NCBI RefSeq assembly: GCF_023369855.1 | Contig: NZ_JAMBPP010000002.1 | Location: forward strand, 118,438 to 182,437 | Reading direction: 5' to 3' | DNA length: 64,000 bases | From: Actinotalea alkalitolerans | GTDB lineage: Bacteria > Actinomycetota > Actinomycetes > Actinomycetales > Cellulomonadaceae | In this document: piece by piece, positions 16,991-25,127 of the stretch | Layout: each line of letters starts with the position of its first letter | Numbering within the stretch: position 1 is the stretch's first letter | Notes under the pieces: model-generated | Databases searched by the model: none | Told to the model about the DNA's origin: nothing | What the model saw: only the letters and a program-made list of their open reading frames with translations | Program-made: the position numbers and the translations under genes

Positions 16991-18979
16991 TCAGCGGTGC
17001 GCGGCGACGATGGCGAGCACCGTGGCGCCGTACCGGTCGATCTTCGCCGGGCCGATGCCCTGGACCCGTGAGAGCTCGCTCACGCTCGCCGGCTTGAGCT
17101 CGGCGATCGCCTCGAGGGTGGCGTCCACGAGCACCGTCCAGGCGGGCTTGTCGGTCTCCGCGGCGACCCGGGAACGCCACTCCCGCAGGGCCTCGAACAG
17201 CGCGGGGTCGTGCTCACCGGTGAGCACGGAGCCCCGGACCGCACCGGGACGTCGTCGGCCGCTGCCCTCCTCGGGCCAGATGCCGTCCAGGAACCGGGTG
17301 CGCTTGCGCCCGGCACGGCCTCCCGGGTTCCGGGCGCGCGCGAAGCTGAGCTCGAGGTGCTCGCGGGCCCTGGTCACCCCGACGTACAGCAGGCGCCGTT
17401 CCTCGGCCACGGCGGCGTCGGTCTCGGCGAGCGAGATGGGCATCAGCCCCTCCGACAGGCCCGCGAGGAAGACCGCGTCCCACTCGAGCCCCTTGGCTGC
17501 GTGCAGCGAGGCCAGCGTCACCCCGTCGACCGTCGGCGCGTGCTGGGCCGCGGCCCGCTCGTCGAGCTCGGTCACCAGGTCCACCAGGGTGGTCCCTCCG
17601 CGGGCCGCCGCGAGGTCGTCGGCGAGCGCGACCAACGCCTGGAGCGCCTCCCAGCGTTCCCGGACCGCTCCGCGGGCAGACGGCGGGTCGGGGCTCCAGC
17701 CCGAGGAGGACAGGACGCTGCGCACGGCCTCGACCATCGGCTCCTCGGCCCGGGCACGAGCCGCACCGCGCAGCAGCAGGATCGCGTCGCGCACCTCACG
17801 GCGCGCGAAGAACCGATCGCCTCCACGGACCAGGTACCCGATCCCCGCCTCGGCCAGCGACTGCTCGAAGGCCGCCGACTGGGCGTTGGTCCGGTACAGC
17901 ACGGCGATCTCCCGCGCCGGGGTCCCCGCGGCGACCAGACGACGGATCCGACCGGCGATACCGGCGGCCTCGGCCTCGTCGTCGCCGTACGCGGTGAAAC
18001 CCACCGGGGGGCCGGCGGGGCGCTGCGCGATCAGCTCGATGCCGCCCTCGCGGCGCCGCTGTGCCGGGGTGCGGCTGAGCATCCGGTTGGCCAGGTCGAC
18101 GACCTGGGGGGTCGACCGGTAGTCCCGGACCAGCCGGACGACGGTGGCGCCGGGGTGCGTGGTGGAGAAGGTGAGCAGGTGGTGCGGTGTCGCGCCGGTG
18201 AACGAGTAGATGGTCTGGTTCGGGTCGCCCACCACGCACAGCTCGGTGCGTCCGCCGAGCCACTGGTCGAGCAGCCACTGCTGGAGCGGTGAGACGTCCT
18301 GGTACTCGTCGACCACGAAGTGCCGGTACTGCGAGCGCACCGTCTCGGCGATGTCGCGCCTCTCCTGCAGGATCCGTCCGAGGTAGAGCAGCACGTCCTC
18401 GAAGTCGATGACGTTGCGGCCCTCCTTGGCCTGCTCGTACTGCTCCATGAGCCGGGCCACGGTGGTGCGGTCGTACCCGGCGGGCGGCGGGCGGTCGATC
18501 GCCGCGGCGGCCACCGCGTAGTCACCGGGGGCCACCAGCGAGACCTTGGCCCACTCGATCTCGGAGGACAGGTCCCGCACGCTCAGCCGGTCGACCCCGA
18601 GACCGAGCCGGGCTGCGGCCTCGGCGACCACGGGTGCCTTGTGCTCGAGGATGCGGGACGGCGCACCCCCGATGACCTTGGGCCAGAAGTAGCTGAGCTG
18701 ACGCAGCGCCGCCGCGTGGAAGGTCCTGGCCTGCACCCCGACGACGTCCAGCTCGCGCAGACGGGTGCGCATCTCCCCCGCGGCGCGAGCGGTGAAGGTG
18801 ACCGCGAGCACCGCGGTGGGGGTGTACGCCCCCGTCCGCACGCCGTAGGCGATCCGGTGCGTGATGGCCCGTGTCTTGCCCGTGCCCGCGCCCGCCAGGA
18901 CGCACACGGGACCGGTGAGGGCGCGGGCGACCTCCCGCTGGTCGGGGTCGAGCGCGTCGAGGAGCTGGTCGGCTGACAT
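16991..18979 (-). CDS. uvrD2: ATP-dependent DNA helicase UvrD2
   Basis: Superfamily I 3'-5' helicase of 662 residues. Visible motifs are Walker A (LAGAGTGKTRAITHR), motif Ia VTFTARAAGEM, Walker B VVDEYQDVSPLQQ, motif III GDPNQTIYSFTGA, motif IV RLVRDYRSTPQVV, motif V LASLHAAKGLEWDAVFL and motif VI LLYVGVTRAREHL. The C-terminal ~80 residues form an HRDC domain (ASVSELSRVQGIGPAKIDRYG). This architecture and the position next to whiB7 and mycoredoxin match mycobacterial UvrD2, which takes part in DNA repair and is essential there. The ATG at 18979 lies beside a perfect palindrome CACTGCGCAGTG (18980-18991). Confidence 0.95.
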   Translation of the reverse strand: MSADQLLDALDPDQREVARALTGPVCVLAGAGTGKTRAITHRIAYGVRTGAYTPTAVLAVTFTARAAGEMRTRLRELDVVGVQARTFHAAALRQLSYFWPKVIGGAPSRILEHKAPVVAEAAARLGLGVDRLSVRDLSSEIEWAKVSLVAPGDYAVAAAAIDRPPPAGYDRTTVARLMEQYEQAKEGRNVIDFEDVLLYLGRILQERRDIAETVRSQYRHFVVDEYQDVSPLQQWLLDQWLGGRTELCVVGDPNQTIYSFTGATPHHLLTFSTTHPGATVVRLVRDYRSTPQVVDLANRMLSRTPAQRRREGGIELIAQRPAGPPVGFTAYGDDEAEAAGIAGRIRRLVAAGTPAREIAVLYRTNAQSAAFEQSLAEAGIGYLVRGGDRFFARREVRDAILLLRGAARARAEEPMVEAVRSVLSSSGWSPDPPSARGAVRERWEALQALVALADDLAAARGGTTLVDLVTELDERAAAQHAPTVDGVTLASLHAAKGLEWDAVFLAGLSEGLMPISLAETDAAVAEERRLLYVGVTRAREHLELSFARARNPGGRAGRKRTRFLDGIWPEEGSGRRRPGAVRGSVLTGEHDPALFEALREWRSRVAAETDKPAWTVLVDATLEAIAELKPASVSELSRVQGIGPAKIDRYGATVLAIVAAHR

Positions 18980-19117
18980 CACTGCGCAGTGTGGCAGCCG
19001 CCACCGACGGTGGCAGGCCCGGCCCGTGCGGGCTGTGGGCGACGTCACCGTCACGGGAAGGGATCGAGCCCGGTGGGTGTTGGAGCCCTCGACAACCGCA
19101 CCGACCCGAGGGACCTG

Positions 19118-19387
19118 ATGAGCGACGCGACGACCACCCTGCCCCCCGCCGGAACCGTGACCATGTACTCGACCACGTGGTGCGGCTACTGCTCCCGCCT
19201 GAAGTCCCAGATGCGGTCAGCCGGGGTGGCGTTCGCCGAGATCAACATCGAGCAGGATCCCGCCGCCGCGGCGTACGTCGAGCACGTCAACGGTGGCAAC
19301 CAGACCGTCCCGACGCTGGTCTTCCCGGACGGGTCGGCCGCGACCAACCCCTCCCTCGCGGAGGTCACCCGGCGCCTCGGCGGCTGA
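19118..19387 (+). CDS. mrx1: Mycoredoxin
   Basis: Glutaredoxin-fold protein of 89 residues with the CGYC active site (C22, C25), a TVP cis-Pro loop and the C-terminal GSAATNPSLAEVTRRL segment. Mycoredoxins use mycothiol to reduce mixed disulfides on proteins, which fits an actinobacterium. It is cytosolic. GAGGG lies eight bases before the ATG. It is divergent from uvrD2, as in mycobacteria (Rv3198A), and converges with nudC across a short triplicated repeat. Confidence 0.93.
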   Translation: MSDATTTLPPAGTVTMYSTTWCGYCSRLKSQMRSAGVAFAEINIEQDPAAAAYVEHVNGGNQTVPTLVFPDGSAATNPSLAEVTRRLGG

Positions 19388-19402
19388 GTGCCGTGCGGGG
19401 CC

Positions 19403-19453
19403 GAGCGAGGTGGGCGGCGGAGCGAGGTGGGCGGCGGAGCGAGGTGGGCGCCG
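19403..19453. repeat. Three tandem copies of a 17-base unit
   Basis: GAGCGAGGTGGGCGGCG is repeated at 19403, 19420 and 19437; the third copy differs by one base. It fills the convergent gap between mycoredoxin and nudC. Confidence 0.9.
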
Positions 19454-19463
19454 GGGCTCGGGC

Positions 19464-20420
19464 TCAGGGACCCCCGAGCTCTCCGCCGAACCACTCCTCG
19501 ATCAGCGCCCGTGCGACCGAGGTCCGCATCGGCAGCAGCACCGCAGCGCGTGAGACCTCCTCGGCGAGCTCCGCGCGGGTGAACCACCGCGCCTCGGTCA
19601 CCTCGACGCCGTCGACCGTCAGGTCGGTGGTCAGGGCCCGCGCGGTGAAGGCCAGCATGAGCGATGCCGGGAAGGGCCACGGCTGGCTGCCCTTGTAGGT
19701 GACGTCGCCGACGGACACACCGACCTCCTCGGCGACCTCTCGACGCACCGCTGCCTCGATCGACTCTCCCGGTTCGACGTAGCCCGCGAGCGTCGAGAAC
19801 CGGTGCTCGGGCCAGTGGGCGGCGTGCCCCAGCAGCAGACGGTCGTCGGCGTCGAGGACCGCCATGATCACGGCCGGGTCGGTCCGTGGGTAGTGGTCCG
19901 ACCCGTCGACGGCGCAGCGCCGTGTCCATCCACCGGTCGCCGGCTCGGTCATCGAGCCGCAGCGCGGGCACCGGGGGTGCCGCGAGTGCCACGCCGCGAG
20001 CCCCACGGCGGTCGTGGCGAGCCCCGCGTCGCGCGCGTCGAGCCGCGAGCCCACCTCGCGCAACGAGGACCAGGTGGCGCCCGCCACGAGGTCGGTGAGC
20101 GCACCGGGGGCCACCACACCCTCGATGTCCACCGACTCGGTGGGCAGGTCGGGCAGGTCCGCGGCGAGGTACACCACGCCGTCCGGGCCGACACCGAGGA
20201 AGACCCACAGCGCGTCGTCCACCGGCACCGTCGGTGGACGACGCAGGTCGAGCCGGACCTGCCCGTCCTCGGTCTGCCGGGTGGCCAGGCGCCCCTCGTG
20301 CAGCAGGACCACGCGCGTCGCCGTCGCCGCACGTGCGTCGTCGATCACCGTGACACCGGTCCGCAGGTGTGCCGCACGGTCGACCTCGGAGCGGGAGAGT
20401 GGCAGGCGGGTCCAGTCCAT
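19464..20420 (-). CDS. nudC: NAD(+) diphosphatase NudC
   Basis: Nudix hydrolase of 318 residues that splits NAD(H) into NMN(H) and AMP and can remove NAD caps from RNA. The Nudix box is GYVEPGESIEAAVRREVAEE followed by VG, and the NudC signature SQPWPFPASLM follows it. The zinc ribbon preceding the box has CPRC and one later Cys (RRCAVDGSDHYPR); the fourth expected Cys is not visible, as in some other actinobacterial sequences. TAGCGT ends six bases before the ATG at 20420, so the mRNA is probably leaderless. It sits beside mycoredoxin and uvrD2 as in mycobacteria. Confidence 0.93.
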   Translation of the reverse strand: MDWTRLPLSRSEVDRAAHLRTGVTVIDDARAATATRVVLLHEGRLATRQTEDGQVRLDLRRPPTVPVDDALWVFLGVGPDGVVYLAADLPDLPTESVDIEGVVAPGALTDLVAGATWSSLREVGSRLDARDAGLATTAVGLAAWHSRHPRCPRCGSMTEPATGGWTRRCAVDGSDHYPRTDPAVIMAVLDADDRLLLGHAAHWPEHRFSTLAGYVEPGESIEAAVRREVAEEVGVSVGDVTYKGSQPWPFPASLMLAFTARALTTDLTVDGVEVTEARWFTRAELAEEVSRAAVLLPMRTSVARALIEEWFGGELGGP

Positions 20421-20567
20421 GTGCTCACGCTACGGGGCGTGGAGCGGACGACCGCACCGGTGTCCGTCGCCGTCCGGGTCACCGATCCCGCCCCTCACGC
20501 ATCAGGAAACCCGGACACGCCCGCGCACAGGTGTGCCGAGGCCGCACCGGGCGCCTACCGTGGCACC

Positions 20568-21764
20568 GTGCCCCGATCACCGCTCGCCCTGGCCGCACTG
20601 GCGACGGTCGCCGTCCCCGGACTGGACGCCTTCGACGTGCGTCGACCGGCCCACCCCGGTGCAGGGGTGGACACGGCCGTGGTCATCGACGCCTCGGGTG
20701 GGCGCTGGGTGGTCAGGGCACCCACGACCGCCGCCGCCGGTGCCGCGCTCGAGGCCGAGGTCGCGCTCCTCGAGGCACTGGCCGTGCAGGTCGACGCCGA
20801 CCGGTTGCCCTTCGACGTACCCCGCCCCGTGGGTTTCGCGCAGCTGCCCGAGGGGGGTCGCGCCGTGGTCCACCCGCAGCTGGCCGGACGCCCGCTGCGC
20901 CTGGACGCGCTGGGTCCCGGGCCCGGGCTCGCCGCCGAGCTGGGACGCGCGATCGCCGCCCTCCACGAGCTGCCCACCTCGACCGTCGAGGACGCAGGCC
21001 TGCCCGTCTACGACGCCGAGTCCTACCGCCGACGCCGGCTCAGCGAGGTCGACGAGGCGGCCCGCACCGGCAGGGTCCCCGCCGCGCTGCTGCGTCGTTG
21101 GGAGTCCGCCCTCGAGGACGTCGCGCTCTGGCGGTTCCATCCCACCGTCGTCCATGGCGACCTCTCGGCCGACCACGTCCTGTGCTGGTCGGGACGGCCC
21201 ACCGGGATCCTCGGCTGGGCCGAGGCGAAGGTGGCCGACCCGGCGGACGATCTCGCGTGGCTCCTGGTGGCCGCCCCGCACGAGGCCGTCGACCCGATCC
21301 TCGAGGCCTACAGCCTGCGGCGGACCGAGCTCACCGACCGGCACCTGGTCGACCGTGCTCTGCTCGCCGGCGAGCTGGCCCTGGCCCGATGGCTCCTGTT
21401 CGGCGTGCGCAACCAGGACCAGACGGTCATCGACGACGCCGTCGAGATGCTGGTGGACCTCGACGCGCGTCTGGCCGAGGAGCTCGCTGCCGCCGAGCTG
21501 CTGGCCGAGGAGGAGGCCGCCGCTGACCTGGAGGAGCACGGGTCACCCTCCGGCTCGGACACGTTCGGCACCGACCCGGGCGAACCCGACACTTCCTCCG
21601 ACCCGGGAGGTCCCCGGTCGCCCACGGACGCAGGAGAGCCGGGCGACCGGGTGGAACCGGCGGATCAGGTGGAGCCGACGGACCAGGTGGACCCGGGTGA
21701 CCCGACGGACCAGGCCGGGTCCGTCGACCGCGGCGAGGGTCTCGAGCCGCCGCTCACCCGATAG
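20568..21764 (+). CDS. Aminoglycoside/macrolide phosphotransferase-like protein
   Basis: Protein of 398 residues with a kinase-like APH fold: ATP-site region WVVRAPTTAAAGAALEAEV, catalytic loop VVHGDLSADHVL and the metal-loop equivalent ILGWAEAKVADPADDLAWLL. In macrolide kinases the second loop begins with Asp (IDW); here Gly replaces it, so activity is doubtful. The last ~85 residues are a disordered Asp/Glu/Pro-rich tail with repeats of DQVEPTDQVDPGD type. The GTG at 20568 is six bases after TACCGT, a leaderless arrangement. It is divergent from nudC and nearly abuts adnB, which it converges with. Confidence 0.8.
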   Translation: MPRSPLALAALATVAVPGLDAFDVRRPAHPGAGVDTAVVIDASGGRWVVRAPTTAAAGAALEAEVALLEALAVQVDADRLPFDVPRPVGFAQLPEGGRAVVHPQLAGRPLRLDALGPGPGLAAELGRAIAALHELPTSTVEDAGLPVYDAESYRRRRLSEVDEAARTGRVPAALLRRWESALEDVALWRFHPTVVHGDLSADHVLCWSGRPTGILGWAEAKVADPADDLAWLLVAAPHEAVDPILEAYSLRRTELTDRHLVDRALLAGELALARWLLFGVRNQDQTVIDDAVEMLVDLDARLAEELAAAELLAEEEAAADLEEHGSPSGSDTFGTDPGEPDTSSDPGGPRSPTDAGEPGDRVEPADQVEPTDQVDPGDPTDQAGSVDRGEGLEPPLTR

Positions 21765-21767
21765 ACC

Positions 21768-24700
21768 TCAGCCCGCCCGCGGGGTCGGCGTCCCTGCGAT
21801 GAGGGCCTCGAGCTCGTGCGCGTCGAGCAGCACGTCGGGTCGGATCGTCTCCCCTGTCGCCGCGTAGAAGAAGGCTGCCCGCACCGTCTCGAGCGGGACC
21901 CCCTTCCACCGGGACCAGGCGAGCCGGTACACGGCCAGCTGGACCTCCCGGGCCCGGACCTGTGCGGGCTCCCGCGGGGGGCGCCCGCTCTTCCAGTCGA
22001 CCACCACGACCCCGCCGTCGGACTCGCCGAAGACCGCGTCGATCCTGGAGCGCACCATGACCTCGGCCAGGGGGGTCTCGATGTCGACCTCGATGGCCAG
22101 AGGTGTCCGACCCGCCCACGGTGAGGCGAGGAACGCCTGCTGGAGGGCGGTGAGGTCCAGCCCGTCCTCGACGGACTCGTCGTCGGCCCCGGGGAGCTCG
22201 TCGACGTCGACCAGCGCCGCCGAGCCGTAGTACGACTCGACCCAGGCGTGGAAGGCCGTCCCTCGCCGGGCGTGCACGGACGGTGCGAGCGGGACGGGTC
22301 GACGCAGCTGCCGTGCGAACGTGTCGGCGTCGCCGGCGAGCCGCACCACCGAGGACGTGGACAGGTGGGCCGGCAGGGCGACCGACGAACGTTCGGTACG
22401 TCCGCGCCGCCGTTCGTCGAGCAGCAGCTCGGCCACCAGCTCGAGGTCCGACCTGGTCCCGCCCTCGGCCCGTCGTCCCCGGCGCAGATCCTCCTGGGCT
22501 GCGCGCACCGCGACCGCCGCCTGCTCGACACGGACCTGCCGGTCGGGCGCGAAGGCGTCCGTCGGCGGCCAGAGCGGGGGGTCCGTCGCGACGGGCTCGG
22601 GCCTGACGGGAGTGACCGGGCGACCGTCCTCGTCGGGGGCCGCAGGGTCCGGCACCCACGACCGCTCGTCGACCCCCACGACGCCGGAGTCGACCAGCTC
22701 GACCAGGAACCGTGACGGAGGTGTGGGCCGCTTCCCCTCCCGCCACCACGAGCCGCTGAGCAGCAGCGCGCTGCGGGCGCGTGTGAGGGCGACGTAGGCG
22801 AGTCGCCGCTCCTCGAACAGGTGGTGGGCCGCGTGCTCGTCCTTGAACGCGTCACAACGCCGGGCCAGGTCGGTGATGTCGCTCGCCGCCGACAGGTCGA
22901 TGTCGGGCAGGCTGTCACGGTCGCCGCGCAGCGAGGTCGGCAGTGACCCGTGCTCCTTGATCCACCCCGAGGTCCGTGGCGTCGTCGGGAAGCTGCCCTC
23001 GACCATTCCCGGCACCGCGACGACGTCCCACTCGAGGCCCTTCGAGGCGTGCACCGTGAGGAGCTGCACCGCGTCCGGGTCCATCTCCCCCACCGGCGCC
23101 TCGAGGCCCCTCTCCTCACGCTGGGCCGTGTCGAGCCAGGCCAGGAAGGCACCGAGGGTGCTCGCGTCGCTCGAGTCGCTGAACGCGGCGGCGACCGAAC
23201 GGAAGGCGTCAAGGTTGGCCCGCGCCGTCGCCGGGGCGACCCCGGGGCGCACGGCGACCTCGATGTCGAGCCCGAGCAGGCGCTCAGCCTCCGTGACGAG
23301 GTCGACCACGGGCAGGAAGGTCTGGCTGCGCAGTGCGCTCAGCAGTGCCGAGAGGTCCTCCAGGCGCGCACGCCCGGTCTCGCTCAGGCTGCGTCCCCGG
23401 TGGCTCTGCCACCCCGGGCGCGGCAGAGCATCGAGGGCGTCGACGATGCTGCGCTCGTCGACGACGTCGGTCTCCTGCACCCCGGCACCATCGGGTGCGC
23501 TGCCGGGCGTGCCGGCGCGCGCCGAACGGTTCGCCCGCGGTCCCGGGCCACCGAGCTCGGCCGACCAGTCGGCCAACGCGTGCAGGTCGGACAACCCCAG
23601 CCGCGCGCGCGGTCCGGTCAGCAGCCGCATCAGCGAGTCCCCCCGCGACGGGTCGTGCGCCGCCTCGAGGGCCGCGACCAGGTCCACCACCTCCGGTGTC
23701 GACAGCAGGCCACCGAGCCCGACGACCTCGACCGGCAGCCCGGCTGCCAGCAGTGCCGCCTGCATCACCGGGAACTGGGACCGCTTGCGGCACAGGACCG
23801 CGGCACGGACGGTCCCGCCAGGCGTCGCCGGCCCCTGGTCGGGGTGCCGCGCACCCTCCCAGTGGCTGCGCACGAACTCGGCGACCGCGCGCGCCTCGTC
23901 CTCGTGCGTCTCGAGGTAGCACGCCGCCACCGCACCCTCCCCGGCACCGGGGCGCGGGGCGAGCAGCGGCAGGTCCAGGCCGTGCGGTCCGCTGCCCGCC
24001 TCCTGGCGCAGCGGTGCAGCCACCTGGTTCGCGGCGTCCAGGACCGCCCGGTCGTTGCGCCACGAGGTCGGCAGGACCAGCCGGCGCGCAGGGACGAGGC
24101 CTCCCTGCGGAGTGCGCGACGGGAACTGGACGGGGAAGCGTGCCAGCCCGCCGGCGCTGGCCCCGCGCCACCCGTAGATCGACTGGTGCGGGTCACCGAC
24201 GGCGGTCACCGGGTGCCCGGCCCCGGCCGGGTCACCCGCCCCGAACAGGTGACGCAGGAGCTCGAGCTGGGCCACCGAGGTGTCCTGGTACTCGTCGAGG
24301 AGGACCACCCCGAAGCGGGCCCGCTCGATCGCCCCCACCTCGGGCACCTCGCGGGCCAGCCGAGCCGCCAGGGCCACCTGGTCGGCGAAGTCGATCATGT
24401 CGGCCTGCCGCTTGCGCTCGACGAACTCCACGACCAGGTCCACCAGACGCGCACGCAGACCCAGTGAGGCCTGGACCGCCTGGACCGTGGCGAGAGGCCC
24501 CTTGAGCACACCCTCGCCGGGCAGCCGGGTGATCACCTCGACGAGCCGCTCGGCCTCGGAGCGCAGCTGCTCGGGATCGACCAGGTGCTCGGCCAGGCTC
24601 CCGGCCAGGTCCAGCACGGCCTGGGTGACGGTCGCCGGCGCCAGGTCCACGTCGAGGTCCTCGGACCACTGCTCGACCACACCGTGCGCGACCTGCCAAC

Positions 24701-25127
24701 GACCCGCCTCACCGAGCAGCTGCGAGGACGGCTCGAGTCCCAGCCGCAGCGCGTGGTCGCCGACCAGACCCGCGGCGTAGGAGTTGTACGTCGAGATGGT
24801 GGGGGCGACCAGGGACGAACGCCGGCCGCGGTCGTCACCGAGAGCGACCCGCAGACCCCGCAGGCGATGCCGCACCCTCTCGGACAGCTCCCCCGCTGCC
24901 TTGCGGGTGAAGGTCAGCCCGAGCACCCGTTCGGGGGCGACCAGCCCGTTGGCGATCAGGTGGACCACGCGGGCGGCCATCGTCTCGGTCTTTCCCGAGC
25001 CCGCGCCCGCGACCACCAGCACAGGCTCGAGCGGCCCCTCGATCACCGCGGTCTGCTCGGGGGTCGGCGGGTGGATCCCGAGCATCCCGGCGATGCGTTC
25101 GGCGCTGTACGCGGGTCCCTGGCTCAT
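21768..25127 (-). CDS. adnB: AdnB-like helicase-nuclease subunit
   Basis: Protein of 1,119 residues: an N-terminal UvrD-like motor (Walker A AGAGSGKTE at 40-48, Walker B VLLDEYQDTSVAQ, GDPHQSIYGWRGA, VHASKGLEWDVVAVPGM, AYVALTRARSALL) and a C-terminal RecB-like nuclease with RIDAVFGESDGGVVVVDWKS. In mycobacteria AdnA and AdnB form a heterodimer that resects double-strand breaks, with AdnB supplying the active motor. The ATG at 25127 overlaps the adnA stop as ATGA, so the subunits are made in a coupled 1:1 manner. A longer start at 25190 would overlap adnA and is unlikely. Confidence 0.93.
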   Translation of the reverse strand: MSQGPAYSAERIAGMLGIHPPTPEQTAVIEGPLEPVLVVAGAGSGKTETMAARVVHLIANGLVAPERVLGLTFTRKAAGELSERVRHRLRGLRVALGDDRGRRSSLVAPTISTYNSYAAGLVGDHALRLGLEPSSQLLGEAGRWQVAHGVVEQWSEDLDVDLAPATVTQAVLDLAGSLAEHLVDPEQLRSEAERLVEVITRLPGEGVLKGPLATVQAVQASLGLRARLVDLVVEFVERKRQADMIDFADQVALAARLAREVPEVGAIERARFGVVLLDEYQDTSVAQLELLRHLFGAGDPAGAGHPVTAVGDPHQSIYGWRGASAGGLARFPVQFPSRTPQGGLVPARRLVLPTSWRNDRAVLDAANQVAAPLRQEAGSGPHGLDLPLLAPRPGAGEGAVAACYLETHEDEARAVAEFVRSHWEGARHPDQGPATPGGTVRAAVLCRKRSQFPVMQAALLAAGLPVEVVGLGGLLSTPEVVDLVAALEAAHDPSRGDSLMRLLTGPRARLGLSDLHALADWSAELGGPGPRANRSARAGTPGSAPDGAGVQETDVVDERSIVDALDALPRPGWQSHRGRSLSETGRARLEDLSALLSALRSQTFLPVVDLVTEAERLLGLDIEVAVRPGVAPATARANLDAFRSVAAAFSDSSDASTLGAFLAWLDTAQREERGLEAPVGEMDPDAVQLLTVHASKGLEWDVVAVPGMVEGSFPTTPRTSGWIKEHGSLPTSLRGDRDSLPDIDLSAASDITDLARRCDAFKDEHAAHHLFEERRLAYVALTRARSALLLSGSWWREGKRPTPPSRFLVELVDSGVVGVDERSWVPDPAAPDEDGRPVTPVRPEPVATDPPLWPPTDAFAPDRQVRVEQAAVAVRAAQEDLRRGRRAEGGTRSDLELVAELLLDERRRGRTERSSVALPAHLSTSSVVRLAGDADTFARQLRRPVPLAPSVHARRGTAFHAWVESYYGSAALVDVDELPGADDESVEDGLDLTALQQAFLASPWAGRTPLAIEVDIETPLAEVMVRSRIDAVFGESDGGVVVVDWKSGRPPREPAQVRAREVQLAVYRLAWSRWKGVPLETVRAAFFYAATGETIRPDVLLDAHELEALIAGTPTPRAG

